Source: Gloeobacterales cyanobacterium ES-bin-313 (lineage in GTDB: Bacteria > Cyanobacteriota > Cyanobacteriia > Gloeobacterales > Gloeobacteraceae). Taken from it: a stretch of 45,872 nt of DNA. A program made the position numbers and the translations under genes. This document shows, piece by piece, positions 25,460 through 35,499 of the stretch (position 1 is the first letter of the stretch; the number at the start of each line of letters is the position of its first letter). The stretch spans positions 1-45,872 of the forward strand of contig JACMLN010000001.1 of the NCBI GenBank assembly GCA_014379585.1, in the 5' to 3' direction. The notes under the pieces are model-generated. The model was not told the origin of the DNA. It saw only the letters and a program-made list of their open reading frames with translations, and ran no database searches.

Positions 25460-26421
25460 CGAACAGATGACGACTGTAGTGATTGCCGCCATCCGTATCT
25501 AAAGTACCAAGGCTTAGAATCAGAAACATAATGGTGAAGAACGGCCAATGGCTTCAAGACTTCTGAGCGCTGAGGTAAAGTGATATATTCCAGAGAGGGA
25601 GCAACTGTACGATCCTGCCCAGCCATCAGCATTGCTACTAGTGCTTGCTCTTGATAGTAATTAGTACCTTCTCTTTCGATCATGGTGTGGCACCAGTACT
25701 CTAGTTGCTCCCAGTCCAATGCACTACTGTTAAGACCGCATATTCCAACATTGAGGCGTTCAGGTATTGGAGACTGAGCAAGATCCGTCATTAATGAATT
25801 TGAGTAGCCATAGGAAGTTTCAACATCGATCATGTGACAAGGTCGATCTGGATTAGCAAGCCATTCAAGGAGTAAGTCAGGTTTTCCGAAGAAGAGCATA
25901 TCCGAATCGAGTACAAGTTTCCAGCCAGTAGAGCCGATATGAATATCAATGAGTTTTCGAATATTTGGATACTTACGACGGCGCTCGTGCAAGACTGGAA
26001 ATCGCGATTCAGGTAGAAGAGAATGTACAGTTTCTTCAATTTCATCAATTAGGATTATCTGTGCATTCGGAAAAATGCGTTTTATTTCTGTAATATGGAT
26101 TGTCCCTAATGTGCCATCGTCGTATATGATTGGGCACAGGTTTGCATCAGAATATTTAGCCATAGAGTATGCGCAGAAGCATGTCTGATACCAAAATCGT
26201 TTACCAGTCAGAAAGAAAACTTCGTAGCTTGGCTGAGAATCGATCCATTGAAATGGCTGTAAGTCGAAAACGCTCGCTTCCATCTCTTTCCTAGCGATTT
26301 CATCATTAAAGCGACTAAACGGATCGCGCTCAATATACTTTTTAATGACACCTGCGGGCGCATAATAAGCCCAGTAAGCAACCCTGCCAATGCCTACCCC
26401 TTTTAGGATCTTTCTTAACAT
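25456..26421 (-). CDS. GT-A-like glycosyltransferase family protein
   Basis: The protein has LRKILKGVGIGRVAYWAYYAP at the start. EVFFLTGKRFWYQTCFCAYS follows, then LVLDSDMLFFGKP with a DxD-type motif, and LNVGICGLNSS. It is probably a nucleotide-sugar transferase acting near the membrane, with a DxD metal site. ATG 26421 gives 321 residues. A GTG at 26484, four bases from the previous stop, gives 342 residues and suits tight operon packing, so the start is open. Its stop overlaps the start of the following GT2 gene. Acceptor unknown. Confidence 0.75.
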   Translation of the reverse strand: MLRKILKGVGIGRVAYWAYYAPAGVIKKYIERDPFSRFNDEIARKEMEASVFDLQPFQWIDSQPSYEVFFLTGKRFWYQTCFCAYSMAKYSDANLCPIIYDDGTLGTIHITEIKRIFPNAQIILIDEIEETVHSLLPESRFPVLHERRRKYPNIRKLIDIHIGSTGWKLVLDSDMLFFGKPDLLLEWLANPDRPCHMIDVETSYGYSNSLMTDLAQSPIPERLNVGICGLNSSALDWEQLEYWCHTMIEREGTNYYQEQALVAMLMAGQDRTVAPSLEYITLPQRSEVLKPLAVLHHYVSDSKPWYFRYGWRQSLQSSSVR

Positions 26422-26487
26422 TTGCAAATCAAAGTGTAGATATATTCTGTGCGATTGTAAGCTGGGATAATCATTGAAACTCACATT

Positions 26488-27414
26488 TCAGTTCGCGAGT
26501 TTTGCAATACCTTCAAAGTGACCGCAAGCGCCCATCCAACGCACGTAAGCTGCTTCACTTTGCCATGCTCGATAACGGAAGTAAGCCCGCATTTTGCGGG
26601 GTACTACGCTCCAAGCAGGAATGGATTGCCAAGGCTGAATGCCATGCAGGATTAAGACCTGGGGCCAAGAGCAAGAGATGCCATGGGCAAGACGCGCTAA
26701 ATATTCTTTTTCAAATCGACTAGCTGGAATGAGATGCGTGAGTTGCAGTTCTGGAAAGTAGCCTACTTCCCAACCTAGTTGCAGGCTGCTCAAGACAATA
26801 TCGTTATCGCCACCAGAGGTAAGCTTTTTGCCAGTACGGTCAAGAACTCGTTCTTTTCTTTTGCTGATTAAATCGGCATAAGCGCACGCAGCAGTCCGCC
26901 GCAAGGCCATCCCAGCGCCGATGGGTGCACAGAGCGGATACTGAGGGGGTTGTTTCCATCCAGCAATCTGTACTTCATCCCCCAAATCACGCAGTGCCAG
27001 GTAAGACTGAAACTCTTTAATCCAAGGCTGGGGCTTGCTCTCGAACTCTGGCACAGACTTGCCGCCGATTGCTCCTAATTTGGGTCTTGAGTCTAAGATC
27101 TTGGCAACGGATTCTAAGTAGCTTGGGCAGAGAACGTTGTCATCGTCAACTAGGACTAGATATTCGCCCTGAGAAGCAGCGATTCCTGCTAGTCTTGCCC
27201 AAGTGAGCCCCTGGCGTGCCTCGCGTACGATCTCGGTGTTAGGCTGCCAAGCATAGTCGAAACTAGAAACCCACTTTTGATCAGGTGTATTGTTATCGAC
27301 CACGATCAGTTCCCATTCAACCTTGGGCAGAGTCTGAATCCGCAGAGCATCCAAAGTCTTTCTCAGGCGCTCTTGGTTTGGTTTAAACGTCGGAATGATC
27401 ACAGAAACATTCAT
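26488..27414 (-). CDS. GT2 family glycosyltransferase
   Basis: The 308-residue protein begins VSVIIPTFKPNQERLRKTL, then WELIVVDNNTPD, REARQGLTWARLAG and YLVLVDDDNVL with the acidic metal site. SGGDNDIVLSSLQLGW follows, resembling the catalytic ED/ND-x-(D/E) region of inverting GT2 enzymes. The ATG overlaps the stop of the acetyltransferase gene by four bases. It should transfer one sugar to a lipid-linked intermediate. Specificity not readable. Confidence 0.92.
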   Translation of the reverse strand: MNVSVIIPTFKPNQERLRKTLDALRIQTLPKVEWELIVVDNNTPDQKWVSSFDYAWQPNTEIVREARQGLTWARLAGIAASQGEYLVLVDDDNVLCPSYLESVAKILDSRPKLGAIGGKSVPEFESKPQPWIKEFQSYLALRDLGDEVQIAGWKQPPQYPLCAPIGAGMALRRTAACAYADLISKRKERVLDRTGKKLTSGGDNDIVLSSLQLGWEVGYFPELQLTHLIPASRFEKEYLARLAHGISCSWPQVLILHGIQPWQSIPAWSVVPRKMRAYFRYRAWQSEAAYVRWMGACGHFEGIAKLAN

Positions 27415-27995
27415 TCTCGCATCCTCACGATGCGGGCTGGAACACCAACAGCTACTGAGTAAGGTGGTAGACTTGTACTCACAACAGCCCCAGCTCCTAC
27501 TACACAGCCATCACCAATCTTAACGCCGCCTAAGACTGTCACTCCTGCTCCCAGCCAAACATCTTCACCGATTGTGGTCGGTAGCAGAATATCTGGCTTC
27601 GAGCAAATCTGGCTCTCTCTGTCTGGAACTGTGTGGTTAGAGGAAAGAATTTTACAGTGCATTGCGATTAAACTATCTTTGCCGATGCTTACACCGCCAT
27701 GGCCATAAATTACAGTATATTCTCCAATAAATACATTACTTTTAATTTCTATGCTTCCTCCCCAAGCGTTTAGAACAACTCCATATTTAAGCTTTGTATT
27801 AGAGCTTAGCGTTATAATTCCCTTCTTTGTATGTGAAAAACCAAGTTCTGCAATAACATTTTTATTTAAGATGCATGTATAGTCTAGGTTTATTCCTAAA
27901 CTTTTTAGTTTTAATATTCGAATTTTATTGGAACTTTTTTCAAATCGACTTATTGAGGCATTTAAAAGTTTACTAAAAGATAAGATAGAATTCAT
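27411..27995 (-). CDS. Sugar O-acetyltransferase, left-handed beta-helix (WbbJ/maltose-acetyltransferase-like)
   Basis: The 194-residue protein is rich in hexapeptide repeats. These include GVVLNAWGGSIEIKSNVFIG, YGHGGVSIGKDSLIAMHCKI and IGEDVWLGAGVTVLGGVKIG. SSNHTVPD carries the His expected at the active site. It ends with VAVGVPARIVRMRE, the usual last coil of this family. It uses acetyl-CoA to acetylate a sugar hydroxyl. The first about 60 residues are Lys-rich and more AT-rich than the helix part. It overlaps the next glycosyltransferase gene by four bases. Confidence 0.9.
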   Translation of the reverse strand: MNSILSFSKLLNASISRFEKSSNKIRILKLKSLGINLDYTCILNKNVIAELGFSHTKKGIITLSSNTKLKYGVVLNAWGGSIEIKSNVFIGEYTVIYGHGGVSIGKDSLIAMHCKILSSNHTVPDRESQICSKPDILLPTTIGEDVWLGAGVTVLGGVKIGDGCVVGAGAVVSTSLPPYSVAVGVPARIVRMRE

Positions 27996-28027
27996 AAGGT
28001 CTGAGCTTTATAGTTGATTGCACTGCA

Positions 28028-29866
28028 TTAATTCACTATTTTTGAGATTTGTGATTGCAAAGACCAATAGTTTGCGTAAAGTCCTTGTCTCTTTAGCAAC
28101 TCTTTGTGAGTTCCAGACTCTGCAATCTTGCCTTGATCAAGCACAACAATCTTGTCAGCAGTAGATATTGTAGATAGACGATGAGCAACGACAAGGATTG
28201 TGCATTCTTGTTTAATTTCTTCAAGAGCTTCTTTGATATGAAGCTCAGATTCGGAATCGAGAGCACTTGTCGCCTCGTCAAGAATTAGGATCTGTGGTTT
28301 TCGAAGGATTGCCCTAGCAAGAGCGAGGCGCTGGCGTTGGCCTCCTGACAGGCGGAATCCTCTTTCGCCAACGACTGTGTCATAACCTTCCGGTAGTGCC
28401 GTAATAAAGCTGTGGGCATTTGCTGCAGTCGCTGCTGCAGTCATATCTAATTCATCAACCTGAGATAAGCCGATGCAGAGGTTATCGCGTATGCTTGCAT
28501 TAAAAAGGAAACTATCTTGACTAACAACTCCAATGTGTTTCCTCCAACTGGATAAATCTAAATCTCCTGTACTCAAACCATCTACAAGAATATCTCCAGA
28601 AGTAGGCTCGTATAGTCCTATTACTAAATCGGCTAATGTTGATTTTCCGGAACCCGAGTGACCCACAAGTGCTGTAACAGTTCGAGCTTTCATCTCTAGG
28701 CAAATATTGGAAAGCACGGGTGTAAAATTTTCTTGATAAGCAAATGTCACATTTTTAAATGATATTCCATGCTTGAGATTCTTGAATTCAAGGCCATCAG
28801 CTTTAATAAACTGCTTATCATCTTTTCGCAGAATATTGTTGAGCCGACGAAACCTGCCACTATTTTCCGCAAGAATATTTGTGATTGAAGAAAACATTCC
28901 CAGACGAGTCGAGAACCTCTGTAAGGCTAGAACGAACGTTATTAGCCCTGGCAAAACAAGTCCAGAGCTGCTGCTTATAAGGGCAATTGAAAATGCAGCA
29001 ATTACCGCAATTGCCACAACTGGAAGCAGAGACGTTACAATCGGCGCGATATTGTAGATACGTGTTTGGCGCTTTAAGATTGATTCTAGTTTAAACAGTT
29101 TCTCGTTAACTTGGCGATTTGCTTCATTCAATAATGAAAAACTATGCAAAAGTCTCAAGCCTTGTATGTTCTCAGTAATTTGTTCTGAAACTGAAACTGA
29201 ATTTTCTTCTGCTGCATAAGCACTTTTAGTCAATTTTGGAAGGATTATTTTTTGGACGATTAGTAGTACCCCCGCCAGAATGCAGGATGCGAGGAAAAGC
29301 CAAGGAGAAATGTAAACTAGAACAATTAAGTAAGCTAGAGTTAAAAAAAGATTGACGCAAAAAATATTAATTTGCTCAACTTGAATTCGTACTGCTTGGT
29401 CAGCAGAGTTCGCATAGTTTACCAAATCTCCAACTTTGTAAAGGCTGGCGCATGCATAGGTCATGCTAAGTATCTGTTCGTGAATAAACCCAGTTATAGT
29501 TGCCCTTAGTCGAGCTGCAAAATAACCAGCGGTTACCATATTCAGATATTTGCTAGCACTCATAACAGCTTGGAGACCAACGGCAAGAGCTAGCATCAGA
29601 AGAAACGCTCTGTCCCTTGGCAATTCCGCTAACGCAGTGGCCAAACTTGGCACCCAGCGAATGATTCCGAGGTGACTTGTATCTAGGGCTTTGTCGCTGG
29701 AAATCAGCGTAACAGCTAAATAAATGACTCCGAATGTCGCTCCTTCACTAAAGGATTCAAATAAATTGGTTGTTAAATTGATGGCAAGAAGTTTCCAATT
29801 GTCTTTAGCAGCTTTAAATACCAGATAGTTAACTGGAGACTTCCAGTACTTTTCAAGAGTGAACAT
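28028..29866 (-). CDS. ABC transporter, fused permease-ATPase (MsbA/PglK/HepA type), likely glycan flippase
   Basis: The 612-residue half-transporter has six membrane helices in the first about 330 residues. Its ATPase domain has Walker A GHSGSGKST (about 401-409), the Q-loop region GVVSQDSFLF, signature LSGGQRQR (about 504-511), Walker B ILILDEATSALD and the H-loop VVAHRLST. It should work as a homodimer exporting a lipid-linked molecule. It sits between the Wzc-like kinase and the sugar-modifying genes, and no Wzx is visible, so it is the best candidate for repeat-unit flipping. Heterocyst-glycan HepA proteins of cyanobacteria share this form. Its substrate is inferred from context only. 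Confidence 0.88.
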   Translation of the reverse strand: MFTLEKYWKSPVNYLVFKAAKDNWKLLAINLTTNLFESFSEGATFGVIYLAVTLISSDKALDTSHLGIIRWVPSLATALAELPRDRAFLLMLALAVGLQAVMSASKYLNMVTAGYFAARLRATITGFIHEQILSMTYACASLYKVGDLVNYANSADQAVRIQVEQINIFCVNLFLTLAYLIVLVYISPWLFLASCILAGVLLIVQKIILPKLTKSAYAAEENSVSVSEQITENIQGLRLLHSFSLLNEANRQVNEKLFKLESILKRQTRIYNIAPIVTSLLPVVAIAVIAAFSIALISSSSGLVLPGLITFVLALQRFSTRLGMFSSITNILAENSGRFRRLNNILRKDDKQFIKADGLEFKNLKHGISFKNVTFAYQENFTPVLSNICLEMKARTVTALVGHSGSGKSTLADLVIGLYEPTSGDILVDGLSTGDLDLSSWRKHIGVVSQDSFLFNASIRDNLCIGLSQVDELDMTAAATAANAHSFITALPEGYDTVVGERGFRLSGGQRQRLALARAILRKPQILILDEATSALDSESELHIKEALEEIKQECTILVVAHRLSTISTADKIVVLDQGKIAESGTHKELLKRQGLYANYWSLQSQISKIVN

Positions 29867-29911
29867 TGTTTATTCCGGACTAAGGTGGGCGTGTTGTAAG
29901 ATCAATAAGGA

Positions 29912-32239
29912 CTAGCGGCGTTTAAAAATATTGGCAAAAACGTTCCTCTTACTCCTTCTTTCACCTGTGGATACTTCATTCTGTTCTGGATCTGATGGAT
30001 CGCCGTAGTAAGAAGAGTAGTACTGGTAGTAGTATCCTTCGTTGGAATTATCTAAGAAGTTGACCACCGAGCCGACGAGAGTTGCCCCACCAATGCCGGT
30101 GACAATTTCCATGGCACGTTGGAGTGATGAGCGGGTCGAACGACCAAGGCCTGTCACGACGATAGTGGCATCAGTTTTCTTGAAGAGTACCTGTGCGTCA
30201 CTCAGGCCAACTACAGGCGGCATATCGATCAAGACATAATTGTAGCGTTCTCGGCAGGTTTCAAGCACTGCAGCCATTTTGCTTGAATCGAGCAATGAAA
30301 CTGGATCAGGGGGAAGAGGCCCAGAGGTAATGACGGTGAGATCTAAGCTTTGTTTTGCTATATGCAAGACCTCATCAAGAGATTTTTCTCCTGCCAGCAC
30401 CGAAGAAAGCCCAGCCGTATTGGGGACTTCAAGTAATTTGTGAATCGTCGGCTTTCGCATGTCAGCGTCGATCAATAAGACAGTAAATCCAGCCTCTGCA
30501 AGGATGGTGGAGAGGTTGTACGTGATCGTGCTTTTCCCTTCGCCTGGTACCGATGAGGTGATGAGAACAAGTTTTACCTTCTTGTCCGCTCCCAAATAAC
30601 GTAAGTTGAAGGCGAGTGAGCGCAAAGCCTCTCTAAAAGGGGAACGGTTGTAGTTGTAAGAAGCTGTCCTACGGCCATTTTTGGTATTCCTCTCCTCTGG
30701 TACAGCGTATTCGAGCGAGGCATCGGTGACTCTCGGAATCACGCCGAGCAGCGGGATCTGGGCGATTTCTTTGACCTCATCTACTTCTTTAATACGCTCA
30801 TCTAGACGTTCAAGTAACAATGTTGTACCCACAGCAATCAACAAGCCTGCCAGTACACCTAAGGTCAGGTTACGGGATGTATTTGGAATGATCGGACTTT
30901 CTGGAATGATGGCAGGATTGAGAACGCGCCAAGGTGATGTCTCCTGGGCCTCAGCAACTTTAAGTTCTTGGCGCTTTTTGAGCAGGAAATCGATGGTGTC
31001 GGAGTCAATTTTGAACTTGCGCTGTAGCTCGGTGTAGGCCAGTTGTAGAGAAGGCACTTTCGCGAAGCTTTGCTCTAGCTCTTGGTTCACTCTGCGAATG
31101 CTCTGAATCTCTACTTGTTTAGAGAGGATTTCGGCCTGGGCTGTCAATAATTCACCTGCTAGCCCTTGCTGAATGCTTTGATATTGCGGGAGGTTCTCGA
31201 CTGTCGCATTCGGTGCCCCGTCGGCAACCTGGGGAAGGGCATCGGCAACGCCGACTCCAGGTTCACTGGCGATCAAGCGCTGGCCTAATACTTGTTGCGC
31301 TCGCTGCTGAATAAGCGCGTAAATGCGGTCACGGCGCAAGCGAATATTCTTGACCGTTGGATACTCATCTTTGAATCGGGTGCGTTCCTGGACATAGCTC
31401 ACTTGCAGCTCGTTGTACTGCTTGATCAGGTTTTGATAGCTGGGATCTTGACTGATGATCGTTTCAGTCAGTGCTTCATCCGCACCTTTGCCAAGTTGGC
31501 TGCGGCGCTTGTTGTAGACGCTGGTGGATTTATTCAGGGCGATTTGGGCGTCCTTTTCTTGCTGGTTCAACGTCTGCTTCGTGGTAAGTAGCTCTGTGGC
31601 GTAAGTCTCTGGATCGACGATCCGGTTGCGCTCGCGAAACTTCTCAAGAGCTAGAGAAGACTGTTGCAGTTTCCGTTGGGCATCCGGGAGCTGCTCTTCA
31701 ACAAACTTGAGGGCATTGGTTGCTAGAGAACGTTTGTTCTGTAAGCTGTAATCGACATAGGTCGCTCCTAGGGCATCTAGAACTGCTTTGATCCGAACTG
31801 GGTCATTGTCTCGGAAGGTGACCATCAGAACTCCCGCATCCCCGAATTGATTCACAGATAAATGGCTAGCAATGTCTCCTGCTGTGATCTTGTTATAAGG
31901 GGCTTTGAGGCGATGGACAGATTGTTCAAGGAGGGGCAGACTTTTGAGGATCTGGATTTCAGTGGAATAGTCCTTGCTGAAGCCAGGAGCTTCGCTCGGG
32001 TCAGTCGTCGTGGTACTGAGCACCGAAACTGCCCGTCGATTTTCGACAAGGATAGCAGTTGAGGATTCGTAAACTGGCACGGTCATTGCTGTATAAATGA
32101 TGGTTCCACCCACGACCGCGAACAGGACAAGGATAGATAGTAGCCAACGCTTGCGAAGTACGCGCAGGAAGAGGACGAGACCGTCGGTACTTTTTCCTGG
32201 GCTTGGGAGGTTGTTCTGGGGTAAAAAATCTTCGTTCAT
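29912..32239 (-). CDS. Wzc-like polysaccharide co-polymerase/tyrosine autokinase
   Basis: The 775-residue protein has an N-terminal membrane helix (about 31-53), a Wzz domain and a long coiled-coil periplasmic region. The second membrane helix lies near residue 455. The cytoplasmic BY-kinase domain has Walker A SVPGEGKST (about 560-570), A' LLIDADMRKPT (about 588-598) and Walker B VLIDMPP. The tail has a cluster of seven tyrosines in GYYYQYYSSYYGD for autophosphorylation. It controls chain length and drives polymer assembly with the Wza-like exporter. The fused, single-chain form is as in Wzc. No cognate low-molecular-weight phosphatase is present in the window. Confidence 0.95.
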   Translation of the reverse strand: MNEDFLPQNNLPSPGKSTDGLVLFLRVLRKRWLLSILVLFAVVGGTIIYTAMTVPVYESSTAILVENRRAVSVLSTTTTDPSEAPGFSKDYSTEIQILKSLPLLEQSVHRLKAPYNKITAGDIASHLSVNQFGDAGVLMVTFRDNDPVRIKAVLDALGATYVDYSLQNKRSLATNALKFVEEQLPDAQRKLQQSSLALEKFRERNRIVDPETYATELLTTKQTLNQQEKDAQIALNKSTSVYNKRRSQLGKGADEALTETIISQDPSYQNLIKQYNELQVSYVQERTRFKDEYPTVKNIRLRRDRIYALIQQRAQQVLGQRLIASEPGVGVADALPQVADGAPNATVENLPQYQSIQQGLAGELLTAQAEILSKQVEIQSIRRVNQELEQSFAKVPSLQLAYTELQRKFKIDSDTIDFLLKKRQELKVAEAQETSPWRVLNPAIIPESPIIPNTSRNLTLGVLAGLLIAVGTTLLLERLDERIKEVDEVKEIAQIPLLGVIPRVTDASLEYAVPEERNTKNGRRTASYNYNRSPFREALRSLAFNLRYLGADKKVKLVLITSSVPGEGKSTITYNLSTILAEAGFTVLLIDADMRKPTIHKLLEVPNTAGLSSVLAGEKSLDEVLHIAKQSLDLTVITSGPLPPDPVSLLDSSKMAAVLETCRERYNYVLIDMPPVVGLSDAQVLFKKTDATIVVTGLGRSTRSSLQRAMEIVTGIGGATLVGSVVNFLDNSNEGYYYQYYSSYYGDPSDPEQNEVSTGERRSKRNVFANIFKRR

Positions 32240-32281
32240 GCTTTGTGTATTGTCTCAGTCAAGGTGTACTCCAAAGATGTG

Positions 32282-34282
32282 TTATCGGAGGGCATAGAAG
32301 CCAAAATTTAAACCTAGCCCTACGGAGATGCCGTTGTCGTTGATTATCCGAAGGCTCTGCAATGGGCTGAAGCCAAGGCTGTTGGTAACAAATAGTTCCA
32401 AAGATGTAGGGAGCGCTTCTAGATTTGGGATCCAGCGCAAGCCAATGCTCCAAGGGAGAACCTGTTCTCGGCGATTACCGATGAGGGCATTTTCGCCCCG
32501 AAGTAGAGGCGAAAGTTCCGCAAAGGCTTCTAGGTGGCTGCTGAGGCGTACCGAACTGCCCACGGAGAGACCCACAATCGGGGAAAGATTGTCCGGTGCG
32601 CGTTGGATAAAGATCGCTTTCGGGGTTATCCACCAACTCACATCGGGGTTCGTCTGCTGTAAAGGGAAACTCACTGTGCCAATAAATGCCTCTCCAGCCC
32701 GTTCGGTCTGAAAGAGGTTCGGTGGCAGCGGTCCACGATCACCGATCCCTGCACCAAACTGGTTTTGGGCGCTCAAGATCGCGTTAGGGTCTTGATTTAA
32801 GAAGTTCGTGAAGCGGGAACTGGTTCGGCCAAGGGTCAGTACACTGCTGAGGGTGAATGGGTTGTTATCTGCCTGGTTGAGCAGACGCAACTTGATGCTT
32901 AGACCTGCTTCCGATTCGTCCACGGTGCTGGCTGTGAAATTGGAAAAGAGGCCAACTTCAAAGTCGTTCAATAGGCCAAGGCGAAGACTCGTGGCGACGC
33001 CTAAGTTGCCAATCCGGAACTGCGTGAAGAACTGACCCTCTGGAATGGTGCCGCCGTCCAAGAAGCCTATGCCTGAGCGGACAAATTGGCTTTCCTCGCT
33101 AACGTTTGTGTTGAATGACTTTGCAAAGCCCTTATTGGCGTTGAATTCCAAAGGCCAGATCCGATCCGGCACATAGGTTAGGCCAACACCGAAACCGATA
33201 TCGGGTCGCGCTGCAAAGGACGCTGCTCCAGTATTGCCGATGGCATTGCTCGCAAACAGATCGATTGCCAGCCGTGGGTTGACCAAGTAGCGCATTCCGG
33301 CGTTGAAAACGATTTGGCGACCTGGCAAACCAGAGTTGGTTTCGATCGTGTTATTGCCGAACACGATCGGCATCACATCGCCCCTGAGTTGCAAACGAGG
33401 GCCAAGCTGAACTGTGCCACCGAGGGCAATGCCCAATGTTGTGCCGAAATTGCCGCCGAGTTGTGGGTTGATTGGGTAGAAGACCGCGTTATCGGAGGAG
33501 AAGAAAGCCAGTCTGGGGGAGATGGTAAAGGAGAGCGCGCCTTTCCAGGCAGTGTAGGTGAGGGGGATTTCAAGGGCTGGAGTGAACCCAGAAGTGCGGG
33601 TTGTAAAGGTACTCGGACCAGAGAAAGTGAAAATGCGCGAGCCAAACGTGCTTGAGAGAATGGCACTCGCTTGGAGAGTGTCTTGATGGAAGAAGCGGAA
33701 CTTGGTGTAAACCGTTGCCTCCTGAATCACGTTCGCACCTTGACCGTTGCTTTCAACGCGCTGAACGATATAGTTCTGTTGGGCACCAGGGGTTGTCGTA
33801 TTTTGGCCTTGAAGATCCACTCCCAGTTCGATCGTGTCCTTCAGACCGTAGGCAAGGCTGTAGGACTGATTGAGGTTGAGGTCGTCGTTGGCTGACCCCC
33901 GGCTGCTACGAATCGGCGAGAAAAATCGAGCGATTCCCGTAGTCAGCAATTCGCCTTCTTTGAGGGGCACGGCGCTCAACAAGCCGATCGTGCGACCATC
34001 GACGCGCTGTATCGGCGAAAGTTCAGGGGACAGTAGGGCGATATTTGCTTTTAGTAGCTTCTGACGCTCAAGTTCATCGAGAGCAAGCAGTGGGGTTGAT
34101 AGACGATCCGAGGTCAGCTGGGTGATCGGTTGCAGAATATTCGGTGGGAGATCTGACTTGCGCGCTGGTATTTTGGGTTCCTCGATCAGACGGCTTTCCA
34201 CGATGCCTGGTTCGCTGGCCTGAGCGGGCCATTGCACAACCAGCACACAGGGTAGAAGCCAGAACGCACAGCGGGAGTTCAT
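32282..34282 (-). CDS. Predicted outer-membrane beta-barrel protein of the polysaccharide cluster
   Basis: The 666-residue protein has a signal peptide (cleavage likely after QAS near residue 23). A Pro-rich linker follows. The long C-terminal part alternates polar and hydrophobic residues in short strands with Gly/Asn turns and ends in GLNFGFYALR, consistent with an outer-membrane barrel. I do not recognise the family. Its ATG overlaps the stop of the TPR gene (ATGA) and it directly precedes the Wzc-like gene, so it is tied to polymer export or anchoring. It could be a porin-like exit channel, analogous in role to AlgE/BcsC barrels, or a Wzi-like anchor. Confidence 0.6.
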   Translation of the reverse strand: MNSRCAFWLLPCVLVVQWPAQASEPGIVESRLIEEPKIPARKSDLPPNILQPITQLTSDRLSTPLLALDELERQKLLKANIALLSPELSPIQRVDGRTIGLLSAVPLKEGELLTTGIARFFSPIRSSRGSANDDLNLNQSYSLAYGLKDTIELGVDLQGQNTTTPGAQQNYIVQRVESNGQGANVIQEATVYTKFRFFHQDTLQASAILSSTFGSRIFTFSGPSTFTTRTSGFTPALEIPLTYTAWKGALSFTISPRLAFFSSDNAVFYPINPQLGGNFGTTLGIALGGTVQLGPRLQLRGDVMPIVFGNNTIETNSGLPGRQIVFNAGMRYLVNPRLAIDLFASNAIGNTGAASFAARPDIGFGVGLTYVPDRIWPLEFNANKGFAKSFNTNVSEESQFVRSGIGFLDGGTIPEGQFFTQFRIGNLGVATSLRLGLLNDFEVGLFSNFTASTVDESEAGLSIKLRLLNQADNNPFTLSSVLTLGRTSSRFTNFLNQDPNAILSAQNQFGAGIGDRGPLPPNLFQTERAGEAFIGTVSFPLQQTNPDVSWWITPKAIFIQRAPDNLSPIVGLSVGSSVRLSSHLEAFAELSPLLRGENALIGNRREQVLPWSIGLRWIPNLEALPTSLELFVTNSLGFSPLQSLRIINDNGISVGLGLNFGFYALR

Positions 34283-35499
34283 CGGTTTTGCTCGGTTTGC
34301 AGGCGTTCCAAGCGTCGGGCGAGTTGGTTGAACTGGGCTTGTTCTACACTGTCTGTGCTTAGGCTGCTGAGCTTGAGATAGGTACTCTGGGCTTCATCGA
34401 GGCGCTTCAACTGCACGAGTACCACCGCCATATTTTGCAGAGCGTCGGTGTAGTTTGTGCGCAGGGTCAAGGCACGTTGAAGCATCGGGAGCGCATCGCT
34501 GTAGCGCTTCTGGTTTGCCAAGGTCACGGCAAGGTTGTTGTAGACTTCTGGGATGGTGCCATCGAGATCCATCGCTTCTCGATAACGTGCTTCAGCCTGG
34601 GAAGGATTTCCTAAGCGATCTAGAGCACCGGCAAGATTAATGCGCGGGTTGGGATTCTTGTCATTGAGGGCGATGGACTTCTCAAATGCTTGAACCGCCT
34701 CAGAAAATCTTTGCAGTCGCATCAGATTCACCCCGAGATCGTTGTAGATCTGGGCATCGTTCGCTTCCTTTTGAAGAAGGCGTTGCAGAATATCCACTGC
34801 CCTTTCAAATCTATTCAGCCGAAAGTTGAGTTTGGCGACCAACCGCAGATCCCCTGGAGCCGATTCTGTGAGGCGAAAACTCTGTTCGAGTGCATCAACA
34901 GCCAGTTCATTGCGGCCAAGACGGGCGTAGATCTTGCCCATTTGCAGAGGGTAGGAACCATTGCTGGGATTTAGGACTCTGGCCTCTTGGAGTGTAGAGA
35001 GTGCCAATTCGTAGTTGTCCTTTTTCAAGTAAATCGCGATGATCTGATCCGTCACTTTGGCTGTTTGGTAACCCGCCAACGCGCAGATCTTGAATTCAGT
35101 GAGTGCTTCGTCGAGCTGCTCAACTTGAAGAAAAGTATACGCTAAATTTAGTCGATACAAAGGGACATGGGGTGCAATCGCGATCGCTACTTTGAAGGAT
35201 TGAATCGCCTGCTGGGATTGCTTGAGTAAGGCGTAGGCAACTGCTAGGTTGTTGCGAGATTCCGCGTAGTTTGGATTGAGGGCAATTGACTGCTTACACG
35301 ACTGGACAGCAGCGTACAGATCCCCCTTGCGCCGTAGAAAAGCACAGAGGTTGGAGTAGTGTACGGCCTTTGGTTGGGGTATCCGCAGATGTTGTTGTTC
35401 ATGGGTTATGGGTAAGACAGGCTGAGCCTCTAGAGAAAATGCCCACAGCCAGATCAGGCTGGAGAGCAACAAAGAGGTACTTGTTCTTAACCCAGTCAT
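34279..35499 (-). CDS. Exported TPR-repeat protein
   Basis: The 406-residue protein has a signal peptide (hydrophobic 8-25, cleavage near EAQ). About nine tetratricopeptide repeats follow, for example NPNYAESRNNLAVAYALLKQ and AQIYNDLGVNLMRLQRFSEA. It is expected in the periplasm as a scaffold. Its gene overlaps both neighbours by four bases, between a glycosyltransferase and the predicted barrel. TPR-plus-barrel pairs are known in alginate (AlgK/AlgE), Pel (PelB) and cellulose (BcsC) secretion. By analogy it may help the barrel export the polymer, but this is an inference. Confidence 0.85.
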   Translation of the reverse strand: MTGLRTSTSLLLSSLIWLWAFSLEAQPVLPITHEQQHLRIPQPKAVHYSNLCAFLRRKGDLYAAVQSCKQSIALNPNYAESRNNLAVAYALLKQSQQAIQSFKVAIAIAPHVPLYRLNLAYTFLQVEQLDEALTEFKICALAGYQTAKVTDQIIAIYLKKDNYELALSTLQEARVLNPSNGSYPLQMGKIYARLGRNELAVDALEQSFRLTESAPGDLRLVAKLNFRLNRFERAVDILQRLLQKEANDAQIYNDLGVNLMRLQRFSEAVQAFEKSIALNDKNPNPRINLAGALDRLGNPSQAEARYREAMDLDGTIPEVYNNLAVTLANQKRYSDALPMLQRALTLRTNYTDALQNMAVVLVQLKRLDEAQSTYLKLSSLSTDSVEQAQFNQLARRLERLQTEQNR

